Part shown: one piece after another, positions 34,115-45,429 of the stretch | How positions within the stretch are numbered: the first letter of the stretch is position 1 | How the letters are laid out: the number at the start of each line of letters is the position of its first letter | From: Margaritispora aquatica | Taxonomy: Eukaryota; Ascomycota; Leotiomycetes; Helotiales; Discinellaceae | Direction: 5' to 3' | Length of the DNA stretch: 64,000 bases | NCBI GenBank assembly: GCA_007644065.1 | Contig: VJWN01000017.1 | Coordinates: forward strand, 62,001 to 126,000 | Program-made: the position numbers and the translations under genes | Notes under the pieces: generated by a model | The model's database searches: none | Told to the model about the DNA's origin: nothing | The model's input: only the letters and a program-made list of their open reading frames with translations

Positions 34115-34534
34115 TCACCATTCACCTCCAATCGCATATTTGAACAAGCGAGGAAAGAAAGGACCACCTGTAGCTCCCCAGATCTTCGCAGCAGTCTAAG
34201 GTATCACACGTCAATACGAAGTTCCTTCACTCCCACAGATGGAAGTCAAACTCACAGCATTAGCAACAACGCCCGTAAACATCAGGACCAAAAAGGTTTG
34301 CTCAAACCCATTGCTTCCGTTGGGGCGATCTTCCATGTTGCGATTCCTATCAATAGGTCGATAATTCGGCACTCTTCGATGGGCTACAGGCCAGTTCTCT
34401 GGGTTTGCAGGTGTTGGAGTACTTGAGTTTTGCGTCGAGAGTTGAGTCGTGGGGTTGTCGCCAGTGAGCCGAATCACATAGTCGCCTAGGACATCTTGGA
34501 GCTCGCTTCGTGTGATGACAGTAGTGGTGCTCAT
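34115..34534 (-). CDS. Small single-span membrane protein of unknown function
   Basis: Two exons, 34534-34256 and 34195-34115, give 119 aa; the 60-nt intron has GTGAGT and TTAG ends and both sides are in phase 0. The N-terminus (MSTTTVITRSELQDVLGDYV) is soluble and Ser/Thr/Pro-rich up to residue 75. One hydrophobic span follows (TFLVLMFTGVVANATAAKI), then a short basic, aromatic tail WGATGGPFFPRLFKYAIGGE. I do not recognise a named family. Such short tail-anchored proteins occur in mitochondria or the ER. It diverges from the neighbouring aldehyde-dehydrogenase-like gene across 361 bases. Confidence 0.7.
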
Positions 34535-34895
34535 CGTGACTTGATGTTGCTTGTTGATGAAGGTTTCTTGAAATCAATTTGCAAATGCGACACGGTGATG
34601 TTTTGGTATTCAAGCCCTATGAAGTACTTACCTAGGTTCTCCGGTACAGAAAGCCCTCTGCACTCCGCAGTGGCACCACTGCGGAGAAATGTTGTACATG
34701 CGGCTGTCCACCCCCACATTCCGAACGTTCACCAAGTGACGATCTGAACCTCGGAGCCGAAACCCTACCAATTCTAAGATTGACGAACGCATGACTTGAT
34801 ACTTTGGCTGCTACTCATGAAAATAAGATACAAACTTCAGACCCACCCTACGCCATTCCTTTCAGCTTCACATTCAGTCAATCACCAAATTCAAG
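34535..34895. promoter_or_regulatory. Divergent promoter: small membrane protein / ALDH-like gene
   Basis: 361 bases between divergent starts. A 12-base inverted repeat, CACTCCGCAGTG then GCACCACTGCGGAG at about 34661-34685, is visible: CACTCCGCAGTG against CCACTGCGGAG. It could form a hairpin or bind a dimeric factor. Confidence 0.4.
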
Positions 34896-36495
34896 ATGAG
34901 CATTCACATTCAGAAACAACTCGCAACACTCAGAGCATCCGTGGTAGAAGGACGCGCCGAGAATGTTCGGTATCGACAAGATCAACTATATGCCCTCCAT
35001 AACTCATTGCGAGAGAGTGTGACAGCAATCACCAGCGCCATTGCCAATGATGCGAGTTGCAATTCAGACGAGGCCGATGCCGAGTTTTATCTCGGCATGG
35101 ATGCGGTCAAGAAGTCTTACGAGACTTTGGATTTTGATGAATCGTTGAAGACTGAGTACCTGGTTGCGAATGGAAAGAGCAATGAGGACAGGAGAGTTGC
35201 TTTGGGTATCGTTGCTCTGAGGCCATCGAAACATGGTCGATTTTATTCGGTTTTGTCACCGCTGGTGGTGGCACTCGCCACTGGGAATTGCATTCTTGTG
35301 GAGGTAAGTTCAATTCAAAAACTGTTGGAAATCTATGCTTACTAAGAAACAGCTTGATGGATCGTCTCCGTCTGTGGACCTAGTCCTCCGTGAAGTTCTC
35401 GTTGCAGGTCTAGATCAAGACACTTTCCAGATCTCCACTTCGGCGCTCAATGACATGGATTTGTTAAACATTGATGTACTTGTTGATCAGAAGGGTACAT
35501 CACAATCCTCAGCACTAAAAACTGTGGCCAGCTCTGCCCAATCTCGAACAATAGCAATCGTAGACAGGTCGAGTAACATCGAAATAGCTGCAAAGGCAAT
35601 AGTTGATGCGAGGATATCGTCGAAGGGATCTTCTCCTTACTCGCCTGATCTCGTGATCATCAATGAATTTGTTGGGGAAGCATTTGGGATGGCTTGTCTC
35701 AAATACGCTAGCAGCTGTGCACTCTCACCTACGAACTCAGTTCGTTCATCAAAGGCAAGAGAAGTTCAAACTTTGGTAAACACAGAAGAAAGAGATGGGA
35801 AGGTTAAAGTGCATCGATCGAGAAGTGCCGGTACCGATCTTGTAGTTGTGGAGATTTTAGATAGGTAAGAGGGACTTTGCATCTTGCATCTTACATCTTG
35901 ATAATTGAAGAGAAACTGACATAACCCAGGAAATCCCCTCTTGCTCAAACCAAGATTGAAGGCCCGTATATCGTCTTATTGCCAAGCACTGGTCTTGTCG
36001 ACTCGGTTGATTCACAGCGCAGTTCTTCCCCGTTTCTCGCCTGCTTTGCCTTCGGGAGCTTAGCAACTTGTAAATTCATCTCTGAGCAAATCTCATCTCC
36101 AACAACATACATCAACCACATTCCAGAACAACTATTAAGTGAGTGCCCCCCTCATTCATCAACAATCATTAACATAAAGAACAGTCGGACCTGCTTCACC
36201 AGCCGAGTTCCCACATACTCTGCATCCTCGCTACACAGCAGACATGTTCTCCGTTCCCAGGCCACAGTTTGTAATTCCACCTGAAGCTCTCCCGACAGCA
36301 TCGAAGCTGAAGGATGTCGCACTGAAGAAATTGATGCCTACTGGGCAAAGACCAGGACATGCTCTTGGATTCTTCGAACAGGGCATTTTGCTCGGTTTGG
36401 GTTCCGCAGCGCTTGTCGTGCTTCCGGTATTGGGTTGGTCGTTGTTTTGGGCTGGAAAGCAAGGTTGGAAATTTATTGGCGCGAAGATGAAGTAG
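34896..36495 (+). CDS. Membrane-anchored aldehyde dehydrogenase-like protein lacking the catalytic Cys
   Basis: Four exons, 34896-35303, 35353-35864, 35930-36138 and 36185-36495, give 479 aa, similar to ALDH length. The N-terminal helix (RYRQDQLYALHNSLRESV) and SKHGRFYSVLSPLVVALATG (ALDH PWNYP/LSPLVGALAAGN region) show the fold. In the catalytic part, ISSKGSSPYSPDLVIINEF aligns with the usual NAGQxCxAPDYVLVxE block, and Pro/Tyr stand where the nucleophilic Cys should be. The ELGGKSP-type glutamate motif is also not seen. The C-terminus has a basic stretch then a hydrophobic span (GILLGLGSAALVVLPVLGWS), so it is tail-anchored. It is probably a pseudoenzyme; the role is unknown. A divergent Msc7-like relationship is possible. 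Confidence 0.75.
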
Positions 36496-38166
36496 GGCAG
36501 GTTCAGATGATGTCAAGTAATTCGAACATGGAAGCAAGACTGCTTCAGTCTTCCATACTATTTGTACCTTATCTTGTTGAGTATCGTCTTACTTAATTTT
36601 TCATCATGGTTGTTGGAGGAGGTGAAGGGAGAAAACCAAAAGGAGATCAGAATCGAAAGAATTGAAAGAATTGGCTTTTATCCCAACACTGGGTAGCTTA
36701 TTTCCTCAAAACGGTTATGCACACCTTCGTCCAGAAGTACAACACAAGTGCAGGTAGATTAAGGTACGTAGGTCTCTTAGGTCCCTTAGGAACGATCTTA
36801 CTTTGTCTTGTATTGATTTCAATGGTGCTTGGGGTGGGCTATCTTTCGTTCGGGCAATTACTGCTTCTCACATATTTGGTTACCCTTAAGTAAAGATAGC
36901 TCTCAGAGGTAGAGGTAAGAGAGGTACTTTAGATACCTTACCTTAGGAAGTTCGCGTTTTCCATCAGCTTACATAAATACATGTGACCTCGTTCAGATTG
37001 AGGTGGGTAGGTACCTTAGCTTACCTATCCAAGTTTCTATGCAAGTTTATGGTACCGACCTTCGACCCACCTGGGCCGAAGGTGGACGACGTCGAGCAAA
37101 GACTCAAACGGGTTGGTCAACACAATGGGATTATCAGAATTACCTCCAGAGCACTGCACATGATGCCCTCGTTCTCAATGGAACGCTTTTATCCCACAAA
37201 AACATATGGATCTATTTCCAACACAATCAGAGTTGGAAGGGCAAGCCTTTACGAGGGATGGAATTAAAGCATATCTTTGACAAACATATGCAGACTCGAT
37301 TAATTTATCAATATTATCTTGCTATTGATCACACTTACTGTCTGTGAGTTTTCTGCGATATAGCGAGCTGTTCAAGAACTGACTGCTGCAATAGACTAGC
37401 CAATTTATCGCCGAGTGGGTTGCAAACTATGTTCACCCAACACTTCCTTGCCCGAATCCATTTCAAGTCGAAGACCTAGGGAGATGCAGCGTGCTGTACG
37501 ATTCCCAGCAGGAATACTACCAAACACCCCACAACGGATGGTGATTCGTCGTGAAGCTTGCGAGTTCAAGCCGAGTGGAGGATCCAGCTGCTGCGCTGCC
37601 GACTATTTTGTTAATACAAAAATGCCAAGCTCAACAGTGAGGCCGAAGCTGTGGATCTTGGTTTAGCACGCGCGAATATCTGCAAGAGAGTAGATTCATA
37701 TCTTCGGGTCCCAAGGCCAAGGTAAAGAGGTTGGAGGATGTCACAAACACAGATAGAGTGGACGTCCCAGTCATTCCCAGGTAGATTCGCATGCAGCAGA
37801 GCTGGATATGCAGGCGCGGCAGGGTATCCGTCCACATGCCCATCCCTCCCATATCTCACAGATGCATCTGGGCGTGCTGGGGTTCTGGGGTACTGGGGTT
37901 ATCTTGGACTTCAAATCTTCACAGGCCGTCTCTGGTTGGATTTGTTGCCGAACAACTTTCCGGTTTGCGGGGTAATCTCCACGAGTCAATCCCCACGGAA
38001 AGTGGACGCCCCATGGGGAGGATGCCGTATCTGCTCTGTGGTCCCGAGACAGAGAACTTTCATTTAAACATACTAAATCCACCTTTGACTTGCTTGAAAG
38101 CTACTCGCTAGTCAAAGCTCCATCGATTTGAGGAATTTTCATCAACTCGGAGGCAATTCAGAAATC
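36496..38166. other. Long intergenic region with a doubtful spliced frame
   Basis: About 1.67 kb. It has several TAGGTACCTTA-like short repeats near 36770-37030. A plus-strand frame 37003-37347 ends at a plausible GTGAGT donor. After a CAATAG acceptor near 37395 a frame reads SQFIAEWVANYVHPTLPCPN and ends YYQTPHNGW-stop, but the two do not join in phase. This may be a decayed gene. No function is suggested. Confidence 0.35.
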
Positions 38167-39786
38167 ATGGCCGTAGCAATGAGAGATCCAAAGGTATGCT
38201 TTTCACTCTCCATGTATAGCCAAGAGTAATACTAAAGTCTGCTGAATAGTGGTGGCCAGCAAGCGTTCGATATGCTGTGTTGGCAAACATTTGTGTGTTT
38301 GTCTTCATGGGGAATTGTTATTCGGTTAGTGATCAACACCACACAATCAACAGCTAGAGCTAAACAAAACCCAGTCAGGAATCACAACAGGTTTCGAAGC
38401 AATGGCGATGGAATTCCACGTTGGTTTCGGACCCTTGACAGATCTCGTTTCGTGGTCTGTCTTCGCCCTCGGAGTCTCGAATCTTTTCTGGATGCCGCTG
38501 GCCATGTGCATTGGCAAACGACCAGTGATTCTGATTTCCATGGTCATCTTCCTCGGTGGCACCATTTGGTCCTTCGAAGCCACGACTCAAAAGGGTCTCC
38601 TTGGAGCTCGAATTCTTGCTAGTTTCGGCGCTGGGAGCATCGAGTCGCTTGGTCCTAGCATCATCGCTGATATCTTCTTGGAACGATACTTCGCCACAGC
38701 CATGGCTTTATTCGCGCTATTCCTTTCAGGCGGATCGCAAGTTGGCCCGGTTATTGCTGGCTATGTAACCGCCGATAAGGGATGGAGATGGTTCTTCAAG
38801 ATCTGTGCGATTTTGAACGGTATCAACATTGTCACTTGCGTGTTCTTCCTCCCGGAGACTTCCTTTCGTCGATCGTATGCGTACGATGGAGAGACTATGG
38901 CGGAAATCGATAAAGAAGCTACCGAGATGGTTGAAAACACGTTCGCGGAAAGCAAGTCAGGCCAAACACCAGCAGAAGACACTCAAGTAGCCACCATCGG
39001 CTACTGGAAAGACCTCGTCACTTTTGGAGATCGTGGCCAGGAAGAGACAGGCTTGAAGGCATTCCCTAAGCAGTTCTCACTTCCCTTCCGATTCCTGCTT
39101 GTGCCAGCTGCTTTGTACGCGACGATCTCATACGGTGTAGTCTTGGGAGGGTAAGATCACAACGGCCCGGTTTATTGAGCTAGAAGCTGACCTGACATAG
39201 AATCGTAATCATCTCGTCTCAATTACCACAACTCCTCATCCCACCTCCATACCTCTTCGACTCCAAAGCCATTGGACTGTTCACACTCTCGTCCTTCCTT
39301 GGTGTCATAATCGCCTACCCGCTTGCCGGCCCGCTTACCGATCTTCTCTCCCGCTTCCTTACCAAACGCAACAACAACATCCACAAGCCCGAGCACCGCA
39401 TCCCCGCTCTCATCTTCCCATTGCTTCTTTCCCCATGGGGCCTTATCCTCTACGCCTACAGTATCGTGCAGCACAAATCCGTCTACGTGGTTGCAATTGG
39501 CTTTGCGTTCCAAGCTGCGGCTTTGTGCTTTGTGCCCTCGGTTGTGCTGAGTTATGTCGTAGATGCGTATGCAACAGAGAGTGGTGAGGCGTTGGTGCTT
39601 ATCAATGCAGGCAAGAACTTGGTGGCTTTCGGAATCGTGAAGGCAAATGCACAGTGGCTTGCCAGTGAGGGACTCACGAAGATGTACTCTGAGATGGCTG
39701 GTATTCAGTGGGCTGTGTTGGTGTTGGGTGTGCCGTTGTACTTCTTTGGACCATGGTTGAGGGCCAAGACCTTGAGATTTGTGTAG
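38167..39786 (+). CDS. MFS transporter, DHA1-like (12 spans)
   Basis: Four exons, 38167-38193, 38250-38324, 38375-39150 and 39201-39786, give 487 aa. The first two exons are tiny but complete the N-terminus (MAVAMRDPK-WWPASVRYAVLA) and the first span. Motif A-like LAMCIGKRPVILISMVIFL follows span 2. Span 4-5 has GARILASFGAGSIESLGPSI and DIFLERYFATAMALFALFLS. WRWFFKICAILNGINIVTC starts span 6. The central loop is acidic. The second half holds six more spans, ending YFFGPWLRAKTLRFV. This is the fungal drug:H+ antiporter-like type found in metabolite clusters. The substrate is unknown. The next gene, a C2H2/Zn2Cys6 factor, is convergent with it. Confidence 0.9.
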
Positions 39787-40048
39787 AGTGTTTGACTGAG
39801 AGGGTATGAATGCTGACCTCAAGGAGAATTTTTATGGGAGGAAGAGTCTAATTAGCGATCTCGAGAATTAAATAATTTGAGACAAAAAGTTCTTTCTATT
39901 GCAAGTGCGAGTGGTTATTTCCTTTGACTTGATGGGCAATAAAGTTCTGGCAAAATGCTGTATTTGCAAATCCACCATGTGCTAATCCACCTTGTGCTAA
40001 TTTTACACTACATTTTGCGACCAAAATAATATACATATCGAAATCCAT

Positions 40049-42917
40049 TCACATCGGACTCTCACTAGGAAGCCTACTCCCATAGCTACTGGACAAATTC
40101 CCCAGATCCCTTAACAGATTACACAAGTTCTCGACCAACGGCGGCAGCGGATCGCTCGACGCCGGGTAGTTATCCGTATACACATCCCGCGCGACCTCGA
40201 GGACCTTGTCCGCACTCCGCAGCTCGAGAAACTGCTCCGCGCCCCCTGTTCCCCCCGCACCCCCCGCGGCATCGTCCACAAACATGATCCCCGGCACGCC
40301 CTGCCCGCCTGTGCGGAATACCTGCGCGTTCAGCGACTCCGGCTCGTTCAGCACCACGCGGTCTTGCTGCGCATACCGGTCTATGCTCCCCGCATGTGCA
40401 TGTGAGTGTGGGTGTGCATTCAGCGGTGTTGGTGGTCTCGTCCGTGACGTCGCCGATCGCGCAATCATGAGCCCGTAGACCCATAGCGTCAAACTGGCGA
40501 AGTACAACGCGATCGAACAAAACCCCCGATTTGCAGCCGGCACCAGCATCCGCGCCGCGCGGAACACCTGCCCGGCATGCCACACCGCAACGCGAGCGTC
40601 CGCCGTGCCCGCCCACTCCCGGAACGTGCGACCCGCGCGCTGGGCCTCGTCGTCGCCGAACTTGCCCGCGAAGCGCTGCAGGTCGTCCGGCGACACGTGT
40701 AGCGCCATCAGGAAGAGCTCCGAGATGAGCATGGCTTCTGCTGAGTTCCGCGTCAGCGTCAGCAGGTGCGGCGTGAAGAGCACAAGGTCTCGGTAGAGCT
40801 CGCTGTGGGACGTGTGCATGGCGAGGCGGTGGGTGGATTTTGAGGGCGGGAAGAATCGCTTCGCTTCGAGGAGGGACCAGATTTGTCCCCAGTGCGCGTA
40901 TAGCAGCGTCATGGCTGTGAGGTGAGTATCGATGTGTGGGGAGAGCGAGGGCAGGGTTTCGGGCTGTTGGAGCGCATCGAGGAGGCTTAGAGGGGGGGAG
41001 GGCGGTTTGGTCGGGGTGGAGAGCATGCGGTCGCGCCATTCTGGGGCGGTTTCGGCGGTCCAGAGGGCGCGGGAGGCGGGGAGTGAGAGTTTCAATTCGG
41101 TGAAGGAGATTAGTGGTGGTTTTTGGAGGCTGAGTGAGGCTTGTGTGTCGTGGATGAAGAGGTAGAGTGCAAGTCTGGTGGGTGTTAGCAGAGATCCTTG
41201 AGAGTTACTCTGGCTAGAACAAACCTTTTCAATGATTCCTTCTCGGCCCATCTCTCCCATTTCGATTGCAGGACTGACGGGGAGTCTTCGTGAGTCGGTG
41301 TCAGGTTTTGATTGCGAAGTGATGTGGTGAAAGCTCCTCCTCTTCGCATCATCTATCAAATGTCAGCTTTGTAACATTTGGTCGAAACAAAGAGCTCACT
41401 GTAATCACAGGCTGCGAGAAACTCTCCGCCAATTCCATGTTCCTTCTGATACCAGACCAAAGGCCTACATCAAGCGCAATTATAAATGCTTGCAATGCTT
41501 GTAAATCGCGAGTGTTTCTATTGTCTTCTTCCCACTGTTTCTGGTTAGTGATTATATGGCATTGGTTCGTTTCGAAGCTTACATAGTCTGCGACTGTATG
41601 CCGTACTACCTCCTGTAGGGCAAGTCCCATCTTCCAGATCGCCGGTATAGATATCAAAGTCGAGCCTGCTGATACGACCGCAAGCAGTAATTGCGGGAGT
41701 ATCTTAGAAGACGAAAACGTGCCAACGTGTATATGACTATTGAAGCGGAAGGCATCTTGACTAAAGTATACCTGAATCAAACTATTCAACATCGACAGTG
41801 ATGGAAATCGTGGGACTGGCTTGGGTAATTGCCTTAATGTAAATAGCAACGAGAGCATCTTATCACGCTGTCTATGGTCAATCAGAGATGTGAACCGGCT
41901 TAGTGATGCTACTGAGGGTGAGCAGGCCGGCGTCAAGACAGAAGGAATTGCTTCTTCGTCCAAGTTTATATGATGCTGGTCATTCAACGCTTGGTCTTTC
42001 TGCGTCGGTGTCCACAGCCAAGGAGATCTCTCAAACGCAGCATATCTCTGCGATGTCTGTCGCTTCACTGGCTGTGTCTCCTCGGTGTTTTTGTCTGGTG
42101 GTGGCTCGTGGCTATTCACGCTATCAAAGTCTGGTATTGACATCTCCAGGTTCTCAAGGTCAAAGTCCCATACCCCAAAATTCAAGTTCTGTCCTAGATA
42201 TAGATTCATAGGAAGAGCACCCACATCTAAAGGGGCCTGCTGATTTGGAGGTAGATAAGAGAAATCCATAAAGTCAAAGCCCGAAGAGCCGAAATTCGTA
42301 TTGGTCGGATGTTGCTCGTATAGTACACCATTGTTCTGCACATCATTTGGCAATGACTGATCCATGTGATCATGAGTGGCAAGATTGGGATCAATGGCTT
42401 CAGAACCAGCGTTCTCATTCTGCAAGCTTTCATAGCGAGGAGCCTTGTTTCCATTCGCATCAGGAGGTCGTGGAAACTGCTGACTCTGACTGTCGTTCTC
42501 ATTGTTTGAAAGTCCCGAAATACTACCTGGGCCTGTCTTAATGATCGAAATGCTATTCGACGTTGCCTCACACAAGATGCCTCTCTGTTGACAACGAGTA
42601 CATGGCTTCTGGTCCTGACATTTCGCCTTTGCACTCACACACGCAAGACAGGCAGCACTGACTCTCTCACCACGCTCGATGATCTTCCCATCACGCTGCT
42701 TGTCATGGCCGGCTTGATGCCGGTTCAGGAGGTCGACTCGGTTAAAGCTCTTCGGACACCGGGTGCACTTGTGCGGTCTGGCATTCTCGTGACTCTTGAG
42801 ATGCCGATTCAGGTGATCTGCTCGCTCGTAGACCCGGCCGCAGAGGTGGCAGGGGTGTGATGGTGCTTTGGTGACAGTCCCTTCAGTCGGAACTGTATCT
42901 GTCACTAGGGATGACAT
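40049..42917 (-). CDS. Transcription factor with two C2H2 fingers plus a Zn2Cys6 cluster
   Basis: Four exons, 42917-41583, 41540-41400, 41352-41225 and 41174-40049, give 909 aa. Two C2H2 fingers open the protein (CHLCGRVYERADHLNRHLKS, then CTRCPKSFNRVDLLNRHQAG). A Zn2Cys6 cluster follows: AACLACVSAKAKCQDQKPC, then TRCQQRGILC. The long middle region is Asn/Gln/Pro-rich. The C-terminal part is the fungal-specific TF domain, with FNSHIHVGTFSSSKILPQLL and, across an intron, ESLKR-LALYLFIHDTQASLSL. The last exon is much GC-richer than the rest. This C2H2+Zn2Cys6+fungal_trans layout is a known filamentous-fungal regulator type. The first ATG before SSLVTDTVPTE is taken as start; longer readings lack an ATG. 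Confidence 0.92.
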
Positions 42918-43763
42918 TGTTGGAGGATAATGGGAGGCGGGGATCGGGCTAAGTGGAGGAAAAAGAAGTTGAAGGGAAACGGGTGGTGGAGTTGATTTGA
43001 GGTGGAGACCTGGATTGTGGAGGGAGTGAGCTGATATGAACAATTTGGACTTGAAGCTTCACCGGAAAGCAATATATGGATTGTGGAGGTTGGAACAAAC
43101 TGGTGGCGGAGGTGGAGGTCGTGATGGATTGTGATTCGTGTCGTCGTGCATCTCCAAGGATTATTGCAGCTAACTCCATTGCGGGGTTGTGGGGTGCATA
43201 TCCGATGTCAATTTAAGCTCCTCGGAATGTGGGGTGGGAGAAGCGACGTCCTCGTATGTCAACATCACATGGCAAGGTATGGTAGATGTGCATGAATCAA
43301 GGATATTACCTTATCGTTTTCAAGCACTTACTTCAAATTGTATGGGACTTTGCATGTACAGGAAACATCTCTCGTTTTTATAGAATGGGATTCATGAGCC
43401 AATTGCGTCAGAATGTCCTTGTGTGACATCGGGCATTGACACTGAAACATAATCCTGACATGATAATAGAGTCTCTTGCAGTATATCGTAAGCTGTGTAG
43501 TATCTATTGCATATTTCATTCAATCATGTAATGTGTGGGTGAAATTAACACTCGAAAGAGACAGTTGTGGCTACACATAAGTGTAGACCATTCATCAATC
43601 GTAACATTTCCAACCTTCGGAACCGACAATCTAAACCAGAATAATCCCCCAAAGAAATCTTCCTACTGTCCTCTACCTAACATACTATGCCCAACTAAAA
43701 TCCAGCTCTAATTCTCAGCAATTGCTTCATCGTTTAGAGACTCGTACCAAAATCCCCAGGTCA
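42918..43763. other. Upstream region of the C2H2/Zn2Cys6 gene and flank of the HET relic
   Basis: About 850 bases with the factor's promoter. The part from about 43700 to 43763 still resembles the 3' flank of the intact HET gene (shared TAAACGATGAAG-like run), showing that the duplication extends past the stop. Confidence 0.5.
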
Positions 43764-43883
43764 TTAAACAAGAACAAATCCCTCCACGTTAATTCCCTTC
43801 CCTCGAAGTAGATCTGGATTCAGCCGAGGATCGTCATGCGTACGCCCTCTAGTGACTACATTCTCATACCTTAAAATAGTCAT
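43764..43883 (-). pseudogene. Relic of a HET-gene 3' end (WW-like tail)
   Basis: A 39-codon frame read from ATG at 43883 includes RYENVVTRGRTHDDPRLNPD and ends GINVEGFVLV-stop. It matches the end of the intact HET protein (WYENVVTREWTYFDPRMEPD ... GVNVETFVLV-stop) at about 22 of 34 residues. DNA similarity also continues past the stop codon. Upstream the frame closes at a TAG about 21 bases before the ATG, so it is a fragment. It overlaps the stop codon of the membrane-protein gene by 3-4 bases, so the two sequences were joined or duplicated together. Many differences are transitions. Confidence 0.75.
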
Positions 43884-45429
43884 TGATGGGGAAACGTAAA
43901 TCTAGGGGTCAGCGGGCTGAGCTCTACATCGCCAGAAATACCTTTACCCCCTTCAAGATCTCTCAACTTATTGAGAGCAGTCTTGCCGTCGGACTTTTCT
44001 TTCGCATTGCTCGATCGAGTTTTCGACTCTGATTGTAAATCTGCGTTAGCGCTAGTAAGGAAACCAACAGATCAAATGCTCTTTGTCGGGATTGCACTTA
44101 CTTAGATTATACATAAGCACGGAGTATAGCCATATACAAATGTATAAAGTGACCTGAAACCAAATAAATACAGATAAAATTTGACCGAAGCCCCATTGAT
44201 CATCGATGTAACTCTCGCCCAGAATTGATCTCATGGATTTGCGATCAATCTGCATCTGTACCAGACAGTAAAGCATCCCAATTGATAGCCCAGGCGGCAA
44301 CAGAAGGTACACAAGAGGGTGCGCGACCACTAATGACACCGCTAATAACACCATGACAAAGTATTCCTCTCCATGATCATCCAGTTCTTTCAACGTCAAA
44401 CGGACAACAACTACGACCCCTCCAACAATCACTCCATAGAGAACGGCGATCAGCAGCGCATAGAAAAAATGCGCGATAAGTCCAACTAAAAACTTGAGCA
44501 GCAAAACGAAAGTTATTTTAGATTCTTTCGGCCCCTTGAAAACCCAACCCCATACTGCATCCATAGGTGCCAGCAACCATGCCCAGAAGTCCACGGAGGG
44601 CGGGGGAATTTTGACATTCTTCGGAATCTTTGGAATGATATTGCCATATGTTCCGCAGGCATCGACGAGCTCCGGGAGAAAGGGGAAAGCGAGACTTGAT
44701 TTCGCAATGTAGCTCCCGACAGCGAGAGAAATCGCAATAGAGGCGATGCAGCAGAACCCACCGATGTAAGCCAGAGTCTTTCGATCGCACTCAGTTGGTG
44801 TCTTCTTGAGAGTCTTATCTTCCAAGGTGAGGAATAGTCCCATTGTTAGGACAGTGGAGCAAAGGGAGAGCACTTGCATCGTATTGAGCCAGTAAAGGAA
44901 AGTCACCTCGAAGAGGAATCTTGTCTTTCGCAGATATATCAAGGTCGCGATGTTGACTGGAAGAGATACCAGGGCAAGACTCTGGAAAAACGCTTTGTGC
45001 AACTCTTCGACGCCGAGATCATCGCCTTCATACTTGAAATATTTCTTCTTCAAGTAGATGCCTAGGCCAAGAACGGGACCAAGTAGGATGGTCAACACGG
45101 CTTGGAAAATCCACGCAAAATTTGCCTACGAGATCCATCCAGCACTATCAGTCTTGCAGCTCATGATAAAGGAATATGCCTTGATATCCCCGACTGGGTC
45201 AGGAAGGACACATGCTTACCCCGACGCCAGAGAAATCGGGGTTCCCTTCGCCCCATGACAGCCTACACAGGTCAGGACAAGATGCTATCTGGCTGGTAAC
45301 ATTGATGCCAGAATCAACGACGGCCAAGATGAGCGTAGTAAGTGAGTCGGTTATGTTGCAGGGGAGAGTGTTGTTGGAGAGAGTGTTGTTGAAGAGTGTA
45401 TTGTTGAAGAGTGTGTTGTTGGTTGCCAT
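43880..45429 (-). CDS. Multi-pass membrane protein with N-terminal NNTL repeats, function unknown
   Basis: Three exons, 45429-45220, 45125-44102 and 44040-43880, give 464 aa. The N-terminus carries four NNTL units (MATNNTLFNNTLFNNTLSNN) encoded by a 15-base tandem repeat, all N-glycosylation sequons. Then CPDLCRLSWGEGNPDFSGVG, which recalls a conserved NPDxSGxGV motif of fungal membrane proteins of unknown function. About seven hydrophobic segments follow, starting ANFAWIFQAVLTILLGPVLG and ending FIWFQVTLYICIWLYSVLM. The C-terminal tail is charged and polar, ending SPLTPRFTFPHQ. Exon junctions keep phase. No signal peptide precedes the repeats, so the N-terminus is probably exported with the first span. 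It lies next to a HET gene. Confidence 0.8.

Noticed and set aside
37003..37560. Possible two-exon gene ending YYQTPHNGW
   Set aside because: The donor and acceptor phases do not join the two protein-like frames, and neither matches a family.
40170..41039. 289-codon frame overlapping the last exon of the C2H2/Zn2Cys6 factor
   Set aside because: Same strand, shifted frame, Arg/Ala-rich composition typical of a frame shadow. The true frame carries the fungal TF domain.
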